This document shows, piece after piece, positions 1-5,514 of a stretch of 5,623 nt of DNA (the first letter of the stretch is position 1; each line of letters begins with the position of its first letter). The stretch is from JBDRHL01 sp043816955 (GTDB lineage Bacteria > Planctomycetota > Phycisphaerae > Sedimentisphaerales > CAYZTY01): NCBI GenBank assembly GCA_043816955.1, contig JBDRHL010000062.1:1-5623 (forward strand). Direction: 5' to 3'. The notes under the pieces are model-generated. The model saw only the letters and a program-made list of their open reading frames with translations. It searched no databases and was not told the origin of the DNA. A program made the translations under genes and the position numbers.

Positions 1-141
1 CTTCTGCGGGAAGTGGACAAACATCTGGATTTGATAGATGCCATCAATCGCTGTGTCCCCGACCCGCGAAACCAATTCTTCATCGCTCACCAGTAACGAA
101 CTATGCTCGCTCAGCGTATATTTGGCATATCGCTTGGCTAT
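1..141 (+). pseudogene. IS1380-family transposase, N-terminal fragment (broken)
   Basis: Frame 1 reads LLREVDKHLDLIDAINRC, then VPDPRN and, after a TAA stop at 94..96, RTMLAQRIFGISLGY. This follows the N-terminal region of IS1380-family (DDE group 1) transposases, which typically read LLREVD, then PDPR, then a MLxQRxFGIxLGYED block. The stop sits where relatives usually carry a Gln, so a CAA-to-TAA nonsense change is the simplest explanation. Similarity stops after the GY at 136..141: the expected ED-x-NDH does not follow and the frame soon closes. The real start lies left of the window, and the catalytic DDE core is absent. This is a dead, truncated insertion-sequence remnant. The family call is from memory of the conserved block, not a search. 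Confidence 0.75.
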
Positions 142-151
142 AGATGGCGCA

Positions 152-283
152 TTACACAGGCTGTACGTTGATTATATTTTCAATGGTATAATCACCAAGC
201 GTACTTCCAAGCAGTGAATTCACCATATCACCTATTTTCTGCTCGGATATCTCTGTGGTTGTTAAGCGAACACCCAAGCAGAC
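152..283 (-). other. Orphan 43-codon open frame, possible gene-tail remnant
   Basis: A minus-strand frame runs open for 43 codons from just after a TAG at 284..286 to a TAA at 152..154. Its end reads EQKIGDMVNSLLGSTLGDY and then TIENIINVQPV, which has a protein-like, amphipathic composition. There is no ATG with a ribosome binding site at its upstream end, and it lies beyond the terminator of the large gene, so it is not obviously transcribed. It directly abuts the broken transposase fragment, so it could be the surviving C-terminus of a gene cut by a rearrangement. I recognise no family, and a chance open frame of this length is quite possible. Confidence 0.2.
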
Positions 284-312
284 CTACATCTACGAGCTGT
301 GACATCCGTTAT

Positions 313-347
313 AAAAAAACGTGGCGGTAATCATGACCGCCACGTTT
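313..347 (-). terminator. Intrinsic terminator of the large gene
   Basis: On the minus strand a perfect 12-bp stem (AAACGTGGCGGT pairing with ACCGCCACGTTT, 336..347 and 317..328) encloses a 7-base loop (329..335). The stem runs directly into a tract of seven T residues (313..319 as A on the plus strand, overlapping the stem base). It starts 24 bases after the TAA stop of the large coding sequence. GC-rich stem plus U-tract in the right orientation is the standard Rho-independent design. Confidence 0.92.
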
Positions 348-371
348 AAGAACAAATGGTATCTCAAGCCC

Positions 372-3300
372 TTATGAAGCTGGCTCCAAAGTATAGATGC
401 GCACACCGTGAGCAGGAAGATTACTATCAATGGTGAGGCTGCTGGAGTTTACATCCTGAATGTATGTCATGGTTCCGTTAGCATCCATTTCATATAACTC
501 AAGTGCTTCTTCCAGAATTGGATAATCGCTTGCCGTAAGTGTAAACTCATAATCGTATGTCGTATCATCGGTAATATTGAACAGCACAATTCCAACAGTT
601 TCATCAGGAGCTTCCCAGACGCTCGACATTACCCCCGGTTGATAAAGAACTATATCGCTTGTTATTTGATGGTGTCTTGTAGGCATTTCATTGTCGAACT
701 CAATTGGTCTGAGCATTTGGCCACATTGCAGGTATTTTCTGGCTGCGTATTTGTACTTGCCCATTTCTTTTGTGAGATCCATTCTATCGCTGTAATTTGC
801 ATCATCCAGCCACATATCAGTGAAAACACTGAATCTGCCGAATTTGGTGCCAAAGACAAAAAGGTTGCCTGTGATAAATCCAAATCTTTCATCACTGTTT
901 AATGCCAAATTAAAACTCCTGCCATAATTAATACAATAATCATGGTAAACAGCCGGCTGTAGAGGACAATATGCACGACCGTAGTCTATGCCTAACAGAT
1001 TACCTTCAAGTTCACCCATTACGACCTCAGAGCAGTTTTCGCCAGAGAAAATCGCGTTGCTATTTACGAGCTTACAAACATCTCTGACTTGTTTAGCCAT
1101 ATTCTGCATAGCTATGGTTTGCCAATCACCACCGCCATGCGGATGGTTGTGGTTCGGATCAAAGCAATCATTATGAATTTTCCCAAACTGGTCAAGATAT
1201 GCTCCAGCGGTGTTATAATCTTCTGCTAACTCGACACAGGTATCTTCTACCCAAGCCACATAATTGGGCTCGTTGCGACACATATCAATCAAGCCGGGAT
1301 ATGTAGAACTCCAGGCAACATAGTTACCATTCTTATCCTTAACAGCTAAATCCTTCCATTGTTCAGGAAAACACGGATCTGACAAATCAGGCACATCAAA
1401 AATCCTGCCATTAACATAAGGTTGTACATGAATGTTGTTTGCTTCCAGTTCCGCCATGGCATCAATAAAGTTGGCCTTTGGAGTCATATACTGTCCCGTA
1501 TGACAAGTTCCGTCTTCATCGTCCCTTGAACTGAAGTTAGGATCGAATACCTGCCAGTTGTACCATATAAGAGGTGTCGGGTCGTTACAGTCAAAGAAAT
1601 CCTTATACTCTATTGCGATATCCGTTAAATCATTAACGCTGGCGGCAGTTCCATAAGTAACGAAATAGTAAGGATTGTCTTTAAACCATTGTGGGATGTC
1701 GTTACGATCCTCTATTGTTCCTGCCGCTGTCCATGTCTGACTTAAAGCCCATTGGCGATATATCTGCGTTGAGTCATACCAACTGCCGGGGGTGTATTGA
1801 GTCAGAACACTGTATGGTGAGTTGTAGTCATTTCCCAGCTGGCCTTTGTTTTCCATGTGGTGGACGACGGCCCACAGATACTGATCATCGCCGGGTATAA
1901 AAAAGAAATCTTTTCTATAAGCATTGGGATCGTGGGTGGCAAAATAAAGCCCTCCTAAATCCTCGTCGTATATTGCGGCCCACTGCATATTATATGAACT
2001 GGGATATCCCATAACTGTTGTGGGAGCCTCATAATCAGTAAGGTGCAATTGGTTACCAAAAGGATTCGGAATCAATTTGCCTATCCCTCCAGGATATGCC
2101 ATGTAATCATTTAGCAATTTACCATCCGCTGGTACGTACTTAATGTATGGGAAATAAATCTCCCACAGACCGTAAGAAGTACTCCTGTTGTCTACATCTA
2201 TATCCCATTCGATTCCATCATTTACTGTATTAGCAGCAGTTACAGTTACAGTAACGTCAACCTGGTTGGTGTCACCGGCAAGTTCGAAACCAAGCCAGTT
2301 CAATTCTAATACTATATCATTACCTGTTGGTGTAATGCTGTAGCTGCGCTCAAGGCAGAAAGAGTGATTGTTAAGCTGCTTGATAACAGTTCCATCTGAG
2401 TTTCTCATACATAATCTGAACATCGTTGGGGCAGGATCGTCGCCCCATCCAGCATAAACAGCCCCGTTAGATTTATTCTCTATCGAGACCAGATCAAAAT
2501 AATCATCCGCGGTTAAGAAACTCAGTTCGAGGTTGTCATTGCCAAAAGTAAAGGTTTGATAGTTTCCGTCCGGGACAGAAGAAACGATATTGTCAATTGC
2601 CCATTTGACATCCTTGATACCATTTCCGTTGGCAAATTCAATCGTTCTAACACCATGATATTCCGGATCAGGGGCAAGATTTATATCTCCGACAAGAGTG
2701 TCATCGATCCAGGCGACAAGTTTGTCATTTGCAGTGTCAAGCTGCATTGCTACATGCATCACATTTGCATCGCTCCACACATTAGTGAAACTGGCCTGCT
2801 CGGCTGGATTAGTGCTGTCCAGCGAAGTCAAGATAGCTTTCATGTTCGTGGTGTGCAGCGTTATACCGCCTAAAAGTGTACTGGAACCGTTGCGATAAAA
2901 ATTCACGCTGAAAATGCCGGTACCGGCAGGCGTATTATCGTCTATTAATAAATCAAAATCGACACAGTAATTCTTGCCTACTTCATAATCATCTATATGC
3001 CCCGCAAATTGAATTTTCGCCCAGCCGTTTCCATCCACTACTACGGGGTTTTTGTCCAGACTGGCAGTACCGGTAGTGTAGCTGCTCCTTACCTCAATTG
3101 TAGAATTCGCAGTAGTTATTGAGGTTGGCTCTCTGTTAGTCATTAATGCTACGGCGGTTGCTGTGGAAGGAGCCGAGTTAACATCCATATCATTAAAATC
3201 CACCTCCCATTGGGCCCTTTCATCTGAATCCCCTATCGAAGTTACAATGTTGTCAATGGCAAAAATCGATGTCGAAGAGGCGACTGAACCGCTGAAGTAG

Positions 3301-4655
3301 AATCCAAACACGCCCTGGTTTTCCGTATCCTGCGCAAGTTCGATAGAACCGATAAGTTCATCATCTATCAAAGCGTCAAATCGGTCACTTGTGCCGTCGT
3401 AGAGAAGGCTTATGTGCATCAGATCATTCGGATTCCAAACATTATTAAAAGTGTTGTTTTTTGTGTCATTCATAAAGTCAGAGGATATCAGTAATGCACT
3501 TGAGTTGCTGGTACTAAGAGTAAATCCAGCAACAGGTGAGCTTGTGCCGTTTCGTTTGAGTTGAACATCAAAAATATTTGCACTGGATTTCAAGTTGTCC
3601 CCTGAAATCAGCATATCAAAATCCAACTGAAAGTTTTTGCCGACACGATAGTCAGCTCCGACGCCCTGGAAGGTTAAACTCGGGTTATTGTTGCCGTCTG
3701 TATTAGTGAAAACAACCGGGTTATTGCTTAAGGTATCAGAGCCGGCGGTAAAGCTGCTTCTAACCTCAATTGAGTTGCCTCCGCCCGTTGATACACTTGT
3801 CGGTTTAGTGTTCATTTTGCCGGACGAAGCAGTGGCTGTCGCTGGGGCGGCATTGACATCCATATCGTTAAAATCGACATCAAAATAAGGAATTCCGATA
3901 CGATATCCAACATTATCAGAAGTATAAATATTGTCGACTGCCCACTTGACAGCTTTGGTACCATTTCCGTTAGCAAAGTCAATTGTTCTAACACCGTGGT
4001 AATTCGGGTCCGGAGCAAGGTCTATAGAACCGATATAAGCATCATCAATTCTCACCACCAATTTGTCATTTTCAGCATCGAGACCCATTTCGACATGCAT
4101 AACAGTGCCAACGCTCCACGCATTAGTGAAATTATCCTGTTCAGACGGATTGACACTATCAAGCGAAGTCAGGATAGCTTTCATGTCCGTAGTATGCAAC
4201 GTTAAGCCGCCTAAAAGTGTGCCTGAACCGTTGCGGAAAAAATTCACACTGAAAATGCCGGTGTTGGTAGGAGAATTGTCGTCTATTAATAAATCAAATT
4301 CGACACAGAAATCCTTGCCTATTTCATAATCATCAATATGACCCACAAATTGAATTTCTGCCCAGCCGTTTCCATCAACGACAACCGGCTTATCGTCCAG
4401 GCTTGTACTTGCAGTAGAAAAACTGTCTTTTACCTGGATAGTAGAGTTGGCTTTTGTCAAAGCAGCTGGCTTTGTGTGCACCTCACCAGCTATCCCAGTG
4501 GCTGTGTTAGGTTCGCTGTTGGCATCAACGTTGCTAAAATCAAGATACCAGTGCGAAACGGCTTCTGCTTTCGGGTTGATTCCCATAATCAGGAACGAAA
4601 CAAGAAACAAACCAGAAAGAAGGTAGATGTTTTTTAAATGCTCGTTTTCTTTCAT
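372..4655 (-). CDS. Secreted DUF6259-type putative glycoside hydrolase with three LamG-like repeats
   Basis: The product is 1427 residues. Order seen: signal peptide (1-32), three homologous LamG/concanavalin-like repeats (36-246, 258-473, 483-693), a beta-rich segment (about 700-980), a TIM-barrel-like core (about 985-1320) and a C-terminal beta domain (about 1330-1427). The core carries the block CFDPNHNHPHGGG (1164-1176), which I associate with DUF6259, plus candidate catalytic acids D1155 (AYLDQFG) and E1206/E1210 (SGENCSE). Likely role: binding and hydrolysis of a polysaccharide or glycan outside the cytoplasm; the substrate is not determinable here. The ATG at 4653..4655 is chosen because AGGAG lies 8 bases upstream and the signal peptide begins at once. 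A TTG 41 codons further up would add a charged, non-signal leader and is rejected. No PEP-CTERM, dockerin, SLH or type IX tail is visible, so the protein is probably released or periplasmic. The gene stands alone and ends in its own terminator. Confidence 0.92.
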   Translation of the reverse strand: MKENEHLKNIYLLSGLFLVSFLIMGINPKAEAVSHWYLDFSNVDANSEPNTATGIAGEVHTKPAALTKANSTIQVKDSFSTASTSLDDKPVVVDGNGWAEIQFVGHIDDYEIGKDFCVEFDLLIDDNSPTNTGIFSVNFFRNGSGTLLGGLTLHTTDMKAILTSLDSVNPSEQDNFTNAWSVGTVMHVEMGLDAENDKLVVRIDDAYIGSIDLAPDPNYHGVRTIDFANGNGTKAVKWAVDNIYTSDNVGYRIGIPYFDVDFNDMDVNAAPATATASSGKMNTKPTSVSTGGGNSIEVRSSFTAGSDTLSNNPVVFTNTDGNNNPSLTFQGVGADYRVGKNFQLDFDMLISGDNLKSSANIFDVQLKRNGTSSPVAGFTLSTSNSSALLISSDFMNDTKNNTFNNVWNPNDLMHISLLYDGTSDRFDALIDDELIGSIELAQDTENQGVFGFYFSGSVASSTSIFAIDNIVTSIGDSDERAQWEVDFNDMDVNSAPSTATAVALMTNREPTSITTANSTIEVRSSYTTGTASLDKNPVVVDGNGWAKIQFAGHIDDYEVGKNYCVDFDLLIDDNTPAGTGIFSVNFYRNGSSTLLGGITLHTTNMKAILTSLDSTNPAEQASFTNVWSDANVMHVAMQLDTANDKLVAWIDDTLVGDINLAPDPEYHGVRTIEFANGNGIKDVKWAIDNIVSSVPDGNYQTFTFGNDNLELSFLTADDYFDLVSIENKSNGAVYAGWGDDPAPTMFRLCMRNSDGTVIKQLNNHSFCLERSYSITPTGNDIVLELNWLGFELAGDTNQVDVTVTVTAANTVNDGIEWDIDVDNRSTSYGLWEIYFPYIKYVPADGKLLNDYMAYPGGIGKLIPNPFGNQLHLTDYEAPTTVMGYPSSYNMQWAAIYDEDLGGLYFATHDPNAYRKDFFFIPGDDQYLWAVVHHMENKGQLGNDYNSPYSVLTQYTPGSWYDSTQIYRQWALSQTWTAAGTIEDRNDIPQWFKDNPYYFVTYGTAASVNDLTDIAIEYKDFFDCNDPTPLIWYNWQVFDPNFSSRDDEDGTCHTGQYMTPKANFIDAMAELEANNIHVQPYVNGRIFDVPDLSDPCFPEQWKDLAVKDKNGNYVAWSSTYPGLIDMCRNEPNYVAWVEDTCVELAEDYNTAGAYLDQFGKIHNDCFDPNHNHPHGGGDWQTIAMQNMAKQVRDVCKLVNSNAIFSGENCSEVVMGELEGNLLGIDYGRAYCPLQPAVYHDYCINYGRSFNLALNSDERFGFITGNLFVFGTKFGRFSVFTDMWLDDANYSDRMDLTKEMGKYKYAARKYLQCGQMLRPIEFDNEMPTRHHQITSDIVLYQPGVMSSVWEAPDETVGIVLFNITDDTTYDYEFTLTASDYPILEEALELYEMDANGTMTYIQDVNSSSLTIDSNLPAHGVRIYTLEPAS
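375..2567 (-). other. DUF6259-type glycoside-hydrolase-like module (residues 697-1427)
   Basis: Residues 700-980 are beta-rich and contain WAAIYDEDLGGLYFATHDP (892-910), the kind of segment that precedes the barrel in this family. Barrel-like strands follow: YYFVTYG (996-1002), PLIWYNWQVFDP (1028-1039), IHVQPYVNGRIFD (1075-1087), AGAYLDQFG (1150-1158) and AIFSGENCSE (1201-1210). The signature CFDPNHNHPHGGG lies between the last two. D1155 at the end of one strand and E1206 or E1210 at the end of the next are the best catalytic candidates by position; this is inference, not homology to a solved enzyme. Residues 1334-1364 begin the closing beta domain (VWEAPDETVGIVLFNITDD). Eleven cysteines lie in residues 1023-1311. 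An alternative reading is a non-catalytic glycan-binding relative. Confidence 0.68.
2577..3209 (-). repeat. LamG-like repeat 3 (residues 483-693), mosaic copy
   Basis: The third repeat opens WEVDFNDMDVNSAPSTATA and closes KWAIDNIVSS. Counted by hand, its first 57 residues agree with repeat 2 at 33 positions (one gap) but with repeat 1 at only 27, while the remaining 154 agree with repeat 1 at 115. It therefore looks like a recombinant of the other two. It leads straight into the C-terminal module after a short linker (VPDGNYQ), so it probably sits next to the catalytic part. Confidence 0.78.
3237..3884 (-). repeat. LamG-like repeat 2 (residues 258-473), divergent copy
   Basis: The middle repeat opens FDVDFNDMDVNAAPATATA and closes IFAIDNIVTS. 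It keeps the skeleton NPVV, DYRVGK, FDMLI, IFDVQLKRNG, NVW, MHIS, IDDELIGSIELA, but most of its body differs from repeats 1 and 3. It lacks the cysteine the others carry before the FDLL motif (C117 and C563; QLDFDM here). Its first 57 residues or so resemble repeat 3 more than repeat 1 does. Ligand specificity may therefore differ from the outer copies (inference). Confidence 0.75.
3918..4550 (-). repeat. LamG-like repeat 1 (residues 36-246)
   Basis: First of three protein repeats. It opens WYLDFSNVDANSEPNTATG and closes KWAVDNIYTS. The stretch MHVEMGLDAENDKLVVRIDD followed by AYIGSIDLA resembles the strand-turn-strand of LamG/concanavalin A-like domains (WHHVA..D....LYVDG..VG), which usually bind sugars or other ligands. 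By hand it matches repeat 3 without gaps at 142 of 211 residues, with the strongest block over GHIDDYE, LLIDDN, GIFSVNF and LTLHTT. The fold call rests on pattern, not on a profile search. Confidence 0.75.
4560..4655 (-). other. Signal peptide coding segment
   Basis: Residues 1-32 have a short polar n-region (MKENEHLKN), a hydrophobic h-region of about 17 residues (IYLLSGLFLVSFLIMGI) and a c-region ending KAEA before VSHW. This fits Sec export with signal peptidase I cleavage after A32 (AxA rule). No lipobox cysteine follows, so it is not a lipoprotein signal. The n-region is less positive than usual, with acidic E3 and E5 offsetting the lysines. Confidence 0.85.
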
Positions 4656-4663
4656 TTTTCGAT

Positions 4664-4668
4664 CTCCT
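4664..4668 (-). promoter_or_regulatory. Ribosome binding site of the large gene
   Basis: The minus strand reads TTAGGAGATCGAAAAATG, with AGGAG 8 bases before the ATG at 4653..4655. It decides the start in favour of this ATG over the upstream TTG near 4778, which has no such site. Confidence 0.9.
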
Positions 4669-4671
4669 AAA

Positions 4672-4688
4672 AACAAATTGTTCAACAA
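4672..4688. repeat. Overlapping short inverted repeats before the RBS
   Basis: On the plus strand the sequence is AACAA-A-TTGTT-C-AACAA, so the central TTGTT can pair with either flanking AACAA. It lies in the untranslated leader 4 bases upstream of the Shine-Dalgarno sequence. It could be a small operator or a weak alternative RNA fold, but the arms are only 5 bp and AT-rich, so chance is likely. Confidence 0.25.
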
Positions 4689-4735
4689 GATACATAGTTT
4701 TGCAGAAAGCGAATCAGCCTGTCGCGGTCCTTGGC

Positions 4736-4759
4736 GGGTACTGTGGCTTAAGTGTACCC
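4736..4759. repeat. GGGTAC/GTACCC inverted repeat
   Basis: Perfect 6-bp arms (4736..4741 and 4754..4759) flank a 12-base spacer, about 80-100 bases upstream of the start codon. On the minus strand the T-run precedes rather than follows the hairpin, so it is not a terminator for the large gene. It could be a dyad operator in the promoter or leader. Confidence 0.3.
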
Positions 4760-4930
4760 AAAAAATGTTTGCCGCCAATTAGTCGCGCAATCCTGCTTAT
4801 GCGGCACGTTTTCTGCACGTTCCCAAGTGGGCATAAACAAATGCGTAAATCCGTTAGGGAAATTCACAATATGCGAGGCGTTTCAACAAATAAAATGTAG
4901 TAACGCGTGACTTCCTGTCGATTTCCCAAA

Positions 4931-4947
4931 AAGTGTCATTGCCACTT
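4931..4947 (-). other. Small hairpin followed by T-run in the leader
   Basis: On the minus strand AAGTG and CACTT (5 bp) enclose a 7-base loop, and the stem end runs into five T residues. It starts 13 bases after the minicistron stop. The geometry recalls an attenuator, but the stem is short and weak, so termination activity is doubtful. Confidence 0.2.
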
Positions 4948-4960
4948 GTCTATTTTGTGC

Positions 4961-4988
4961 TTATCTGTACACTGGAATCACCTCCTTT
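4961..4988 (-). promoter_or_regulatory. Perfect Shine-Dalgarno with three-codon GTG minicistron
   Basis: The minus strand reads AAAGGAGGTGA (4978..4988), full complementarity to the 16S rRNA tail. Eight bases after AGGAGG comes GTG TAC AGA TAA (4961..4972), a possible tripeptide Met-Tyr-Arg. Every frame closes soon after, so no real gene follows. It lies about 310 bases upstream of the large gene on the same strand and could act as a leader element or standby ribosome site. It could also be a remnant of a lost gene's start. Confidence 0.4.
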
Positions 4989-5057
4989 CGCTGGAGAAAC
5001 AAAATATTAACATTTTTGGTCCAGCAACCGAGTCGGCAGCGATGCTTTGAAAATCTC

Positions 5058-5085
5058 ACACATTTACAGTTGTAAATAAATGTGT
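5058..5085. repeat. Nested palindromes with alternative pairing
   Basis: ATTTACAGTTGTAAAT (5062..5077) is a near-perfect dyad with 7-bp arms around GT. It overlaps a second perfect pair, ACACATTTA (5058..5066) with TAAATGTGT (5077..5085). The left arm sequence can pair with either of two right arms. This suggests a regulator site or a switchable hairpin upstream of the large gene; no regulator is identified. Confidence 0.4.
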
Positions 5086-5171
5086 TACCGCTCACATTGC
5101 GAGGCGAGCGTAACTATCTTACACTGGGGATCAAGTAAAACTTAATTAAATCTTTTGTTTGCCCTGTGAAG

Positions 5172-5208
5172 TTAAAAAAAGCTTAGCGTTGTAAAGTTCT
5201 TTTTTTAA
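5172..5208. repeat. A/T-tract inverted repeat
   Basis: TTAAAAAAAG (5172..5181) and CTTTTTTTAA (5199..5208) form perfect 10-bp arms around a 17-base spacer. The A- and T-tracts of seven could give DNA curvature. The arms are too AT-rich to make a normal terminator stem, and no function can be assigned. Confidence 0.35.
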
Positions 5209-5275
5209 AGATCTTAGGCGACAGAATGTTGAGCTGTAACGTAGGCTCTCTAAATTTACAGATTTTTTTATGATA

Positions 5276-5296
5276 TTTATTTTTCGATAAAATAAA
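5276..5296. repeat. AT-only 8-bp hairpin
   Basis: TTTATTTT (5276..5283) and AAAATAAA (5289..5296) flank TCGAT. The pairing is all A/T and lies in a generally AT-rich stretch, so it may be no more than composition. It sits 18 bases from the 14-bp palindrome to its right, within what could be a promoter area. Confidence 0.2.
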
Positions 5297-5314
5297 GGTG
5301 GATAAGTTCGTTTG

Positions 5315-5328
5315 TGTGCACGTGCACA
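5315..5328. promoter_or_regulatory. Perfect 14-bp palindrome, putative operator
   Basis: TGTGCACGTGCACA is a perfect uninterrupted palindrome centred on CG. It stands out in otherwise AT-rich DNA. Symmetry, size and the central CG are typical of binding sites for dimeric repressors such as LacI- or GntR-type sugar regulators. That class would suit a glycan-degradation gene, but no specific regulator can be named from the site. It lies about 660 bases upstream of the large gene, so it may instead belong to an unseen or lost promoter. Confidence 0.45.
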
Positions 5329-5514
5329 TTTTGAAGAATCGAATTTAACATCTGCTAAAATATTGTGTGTCCTAAGCTAAATAAGTTGAAGGGTGTCGTG
5401 TTTTTGAATCGCTGCCAGTGACGACTACCTCTGTAACTCATGAAAAACGCAATTCTAAAAGTGATATTTTTTAGGTTTTTCGAAAAGGGGGTATCTCCTT
5501 AGCTCCAGTTGGCT

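Larger units (their letters stand above)
4669..5514. other. Long non-coding upstream region
   Basis: No frame here combines a reasonable length, a ribosome binding site and protein-like composition. The longer open frames (for example 4700..4900 plus, and 4751..4882 minus) have no ribosome binding site and no recognisable motif. The stretch probably holds the promoter and leader of the large minus-strand gene, together with the separate motifs listed below. I could not place a convincing -35/-10 pair. A TAAGAT near 5115 and a TTGCTG/TATTTT pair near 5004..5030 on the minus strand are only weak candidates. Confidence 0.6.

Noticed and set aside
372..700. C-terminal sorting signal (PEP-CTERM, LPxTG, type IX) on the large protein
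   Set aside because: The protein ends in VRIYTLEPAS after a beta domain, with no hydrophobic helix plus basic tail and no sorting motif.
639..902. Several 60-105 codon frames on either strand within the large gene
   Set aside because: They are shadows of the 1427-codon gene, without ribosome binding sites or coherent protein features.
2577..4550. CRISPR or DNA satellite explanation of the repeats
   Set aside because: The repeats are about 630-650 bases, in frame, and diverged as protein domains; no short direct repeats with unique spacers occur.
4656..4778. Upstream TTG start adding 41 residues to the large protein
   Set aside because: No ribosome binding site at the TTG, the added residues would bury the signal peptide, and the internal ATG has AGGAG at 8 bases.
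4751..4882. Minus-strand 44-codon open stretch ending WRQTFFGYT
   Set aside because: No start with a ribosome binding site, bounded by stops, no family resemblance; taken as chance.
4700..4900. Plus-strand 66-codon open frame
   Set aside because: No ribosome binding site, non-standard start, no recognisable motif, and it overlaps the leader of the large gene.
4973..4988. Plus-strand resemblance to the 16S rRNA 3-prime end (CTGGA-ATCACCTCCTTT)
   Set aside because: The preceding sequence shows no 16S rRNA helix or conserved block. The similarity is explained by a perfect Shine-Dalgarno sequence on the opposite strand.
5468..5500. AAGG-CCTT hairpin after the right-edge frame as a terminator
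   Set aside because: The stem is about 4-6 bp with a mismatch and the T-run is short; not a credible intrinsic terminator.
5414..5501. Short frames of 20-28 codons on both strands (for example MKNAILKVIFFRFFEKG)
   Set aside because: No ribosome binding site, low-complexity composition and very short length.
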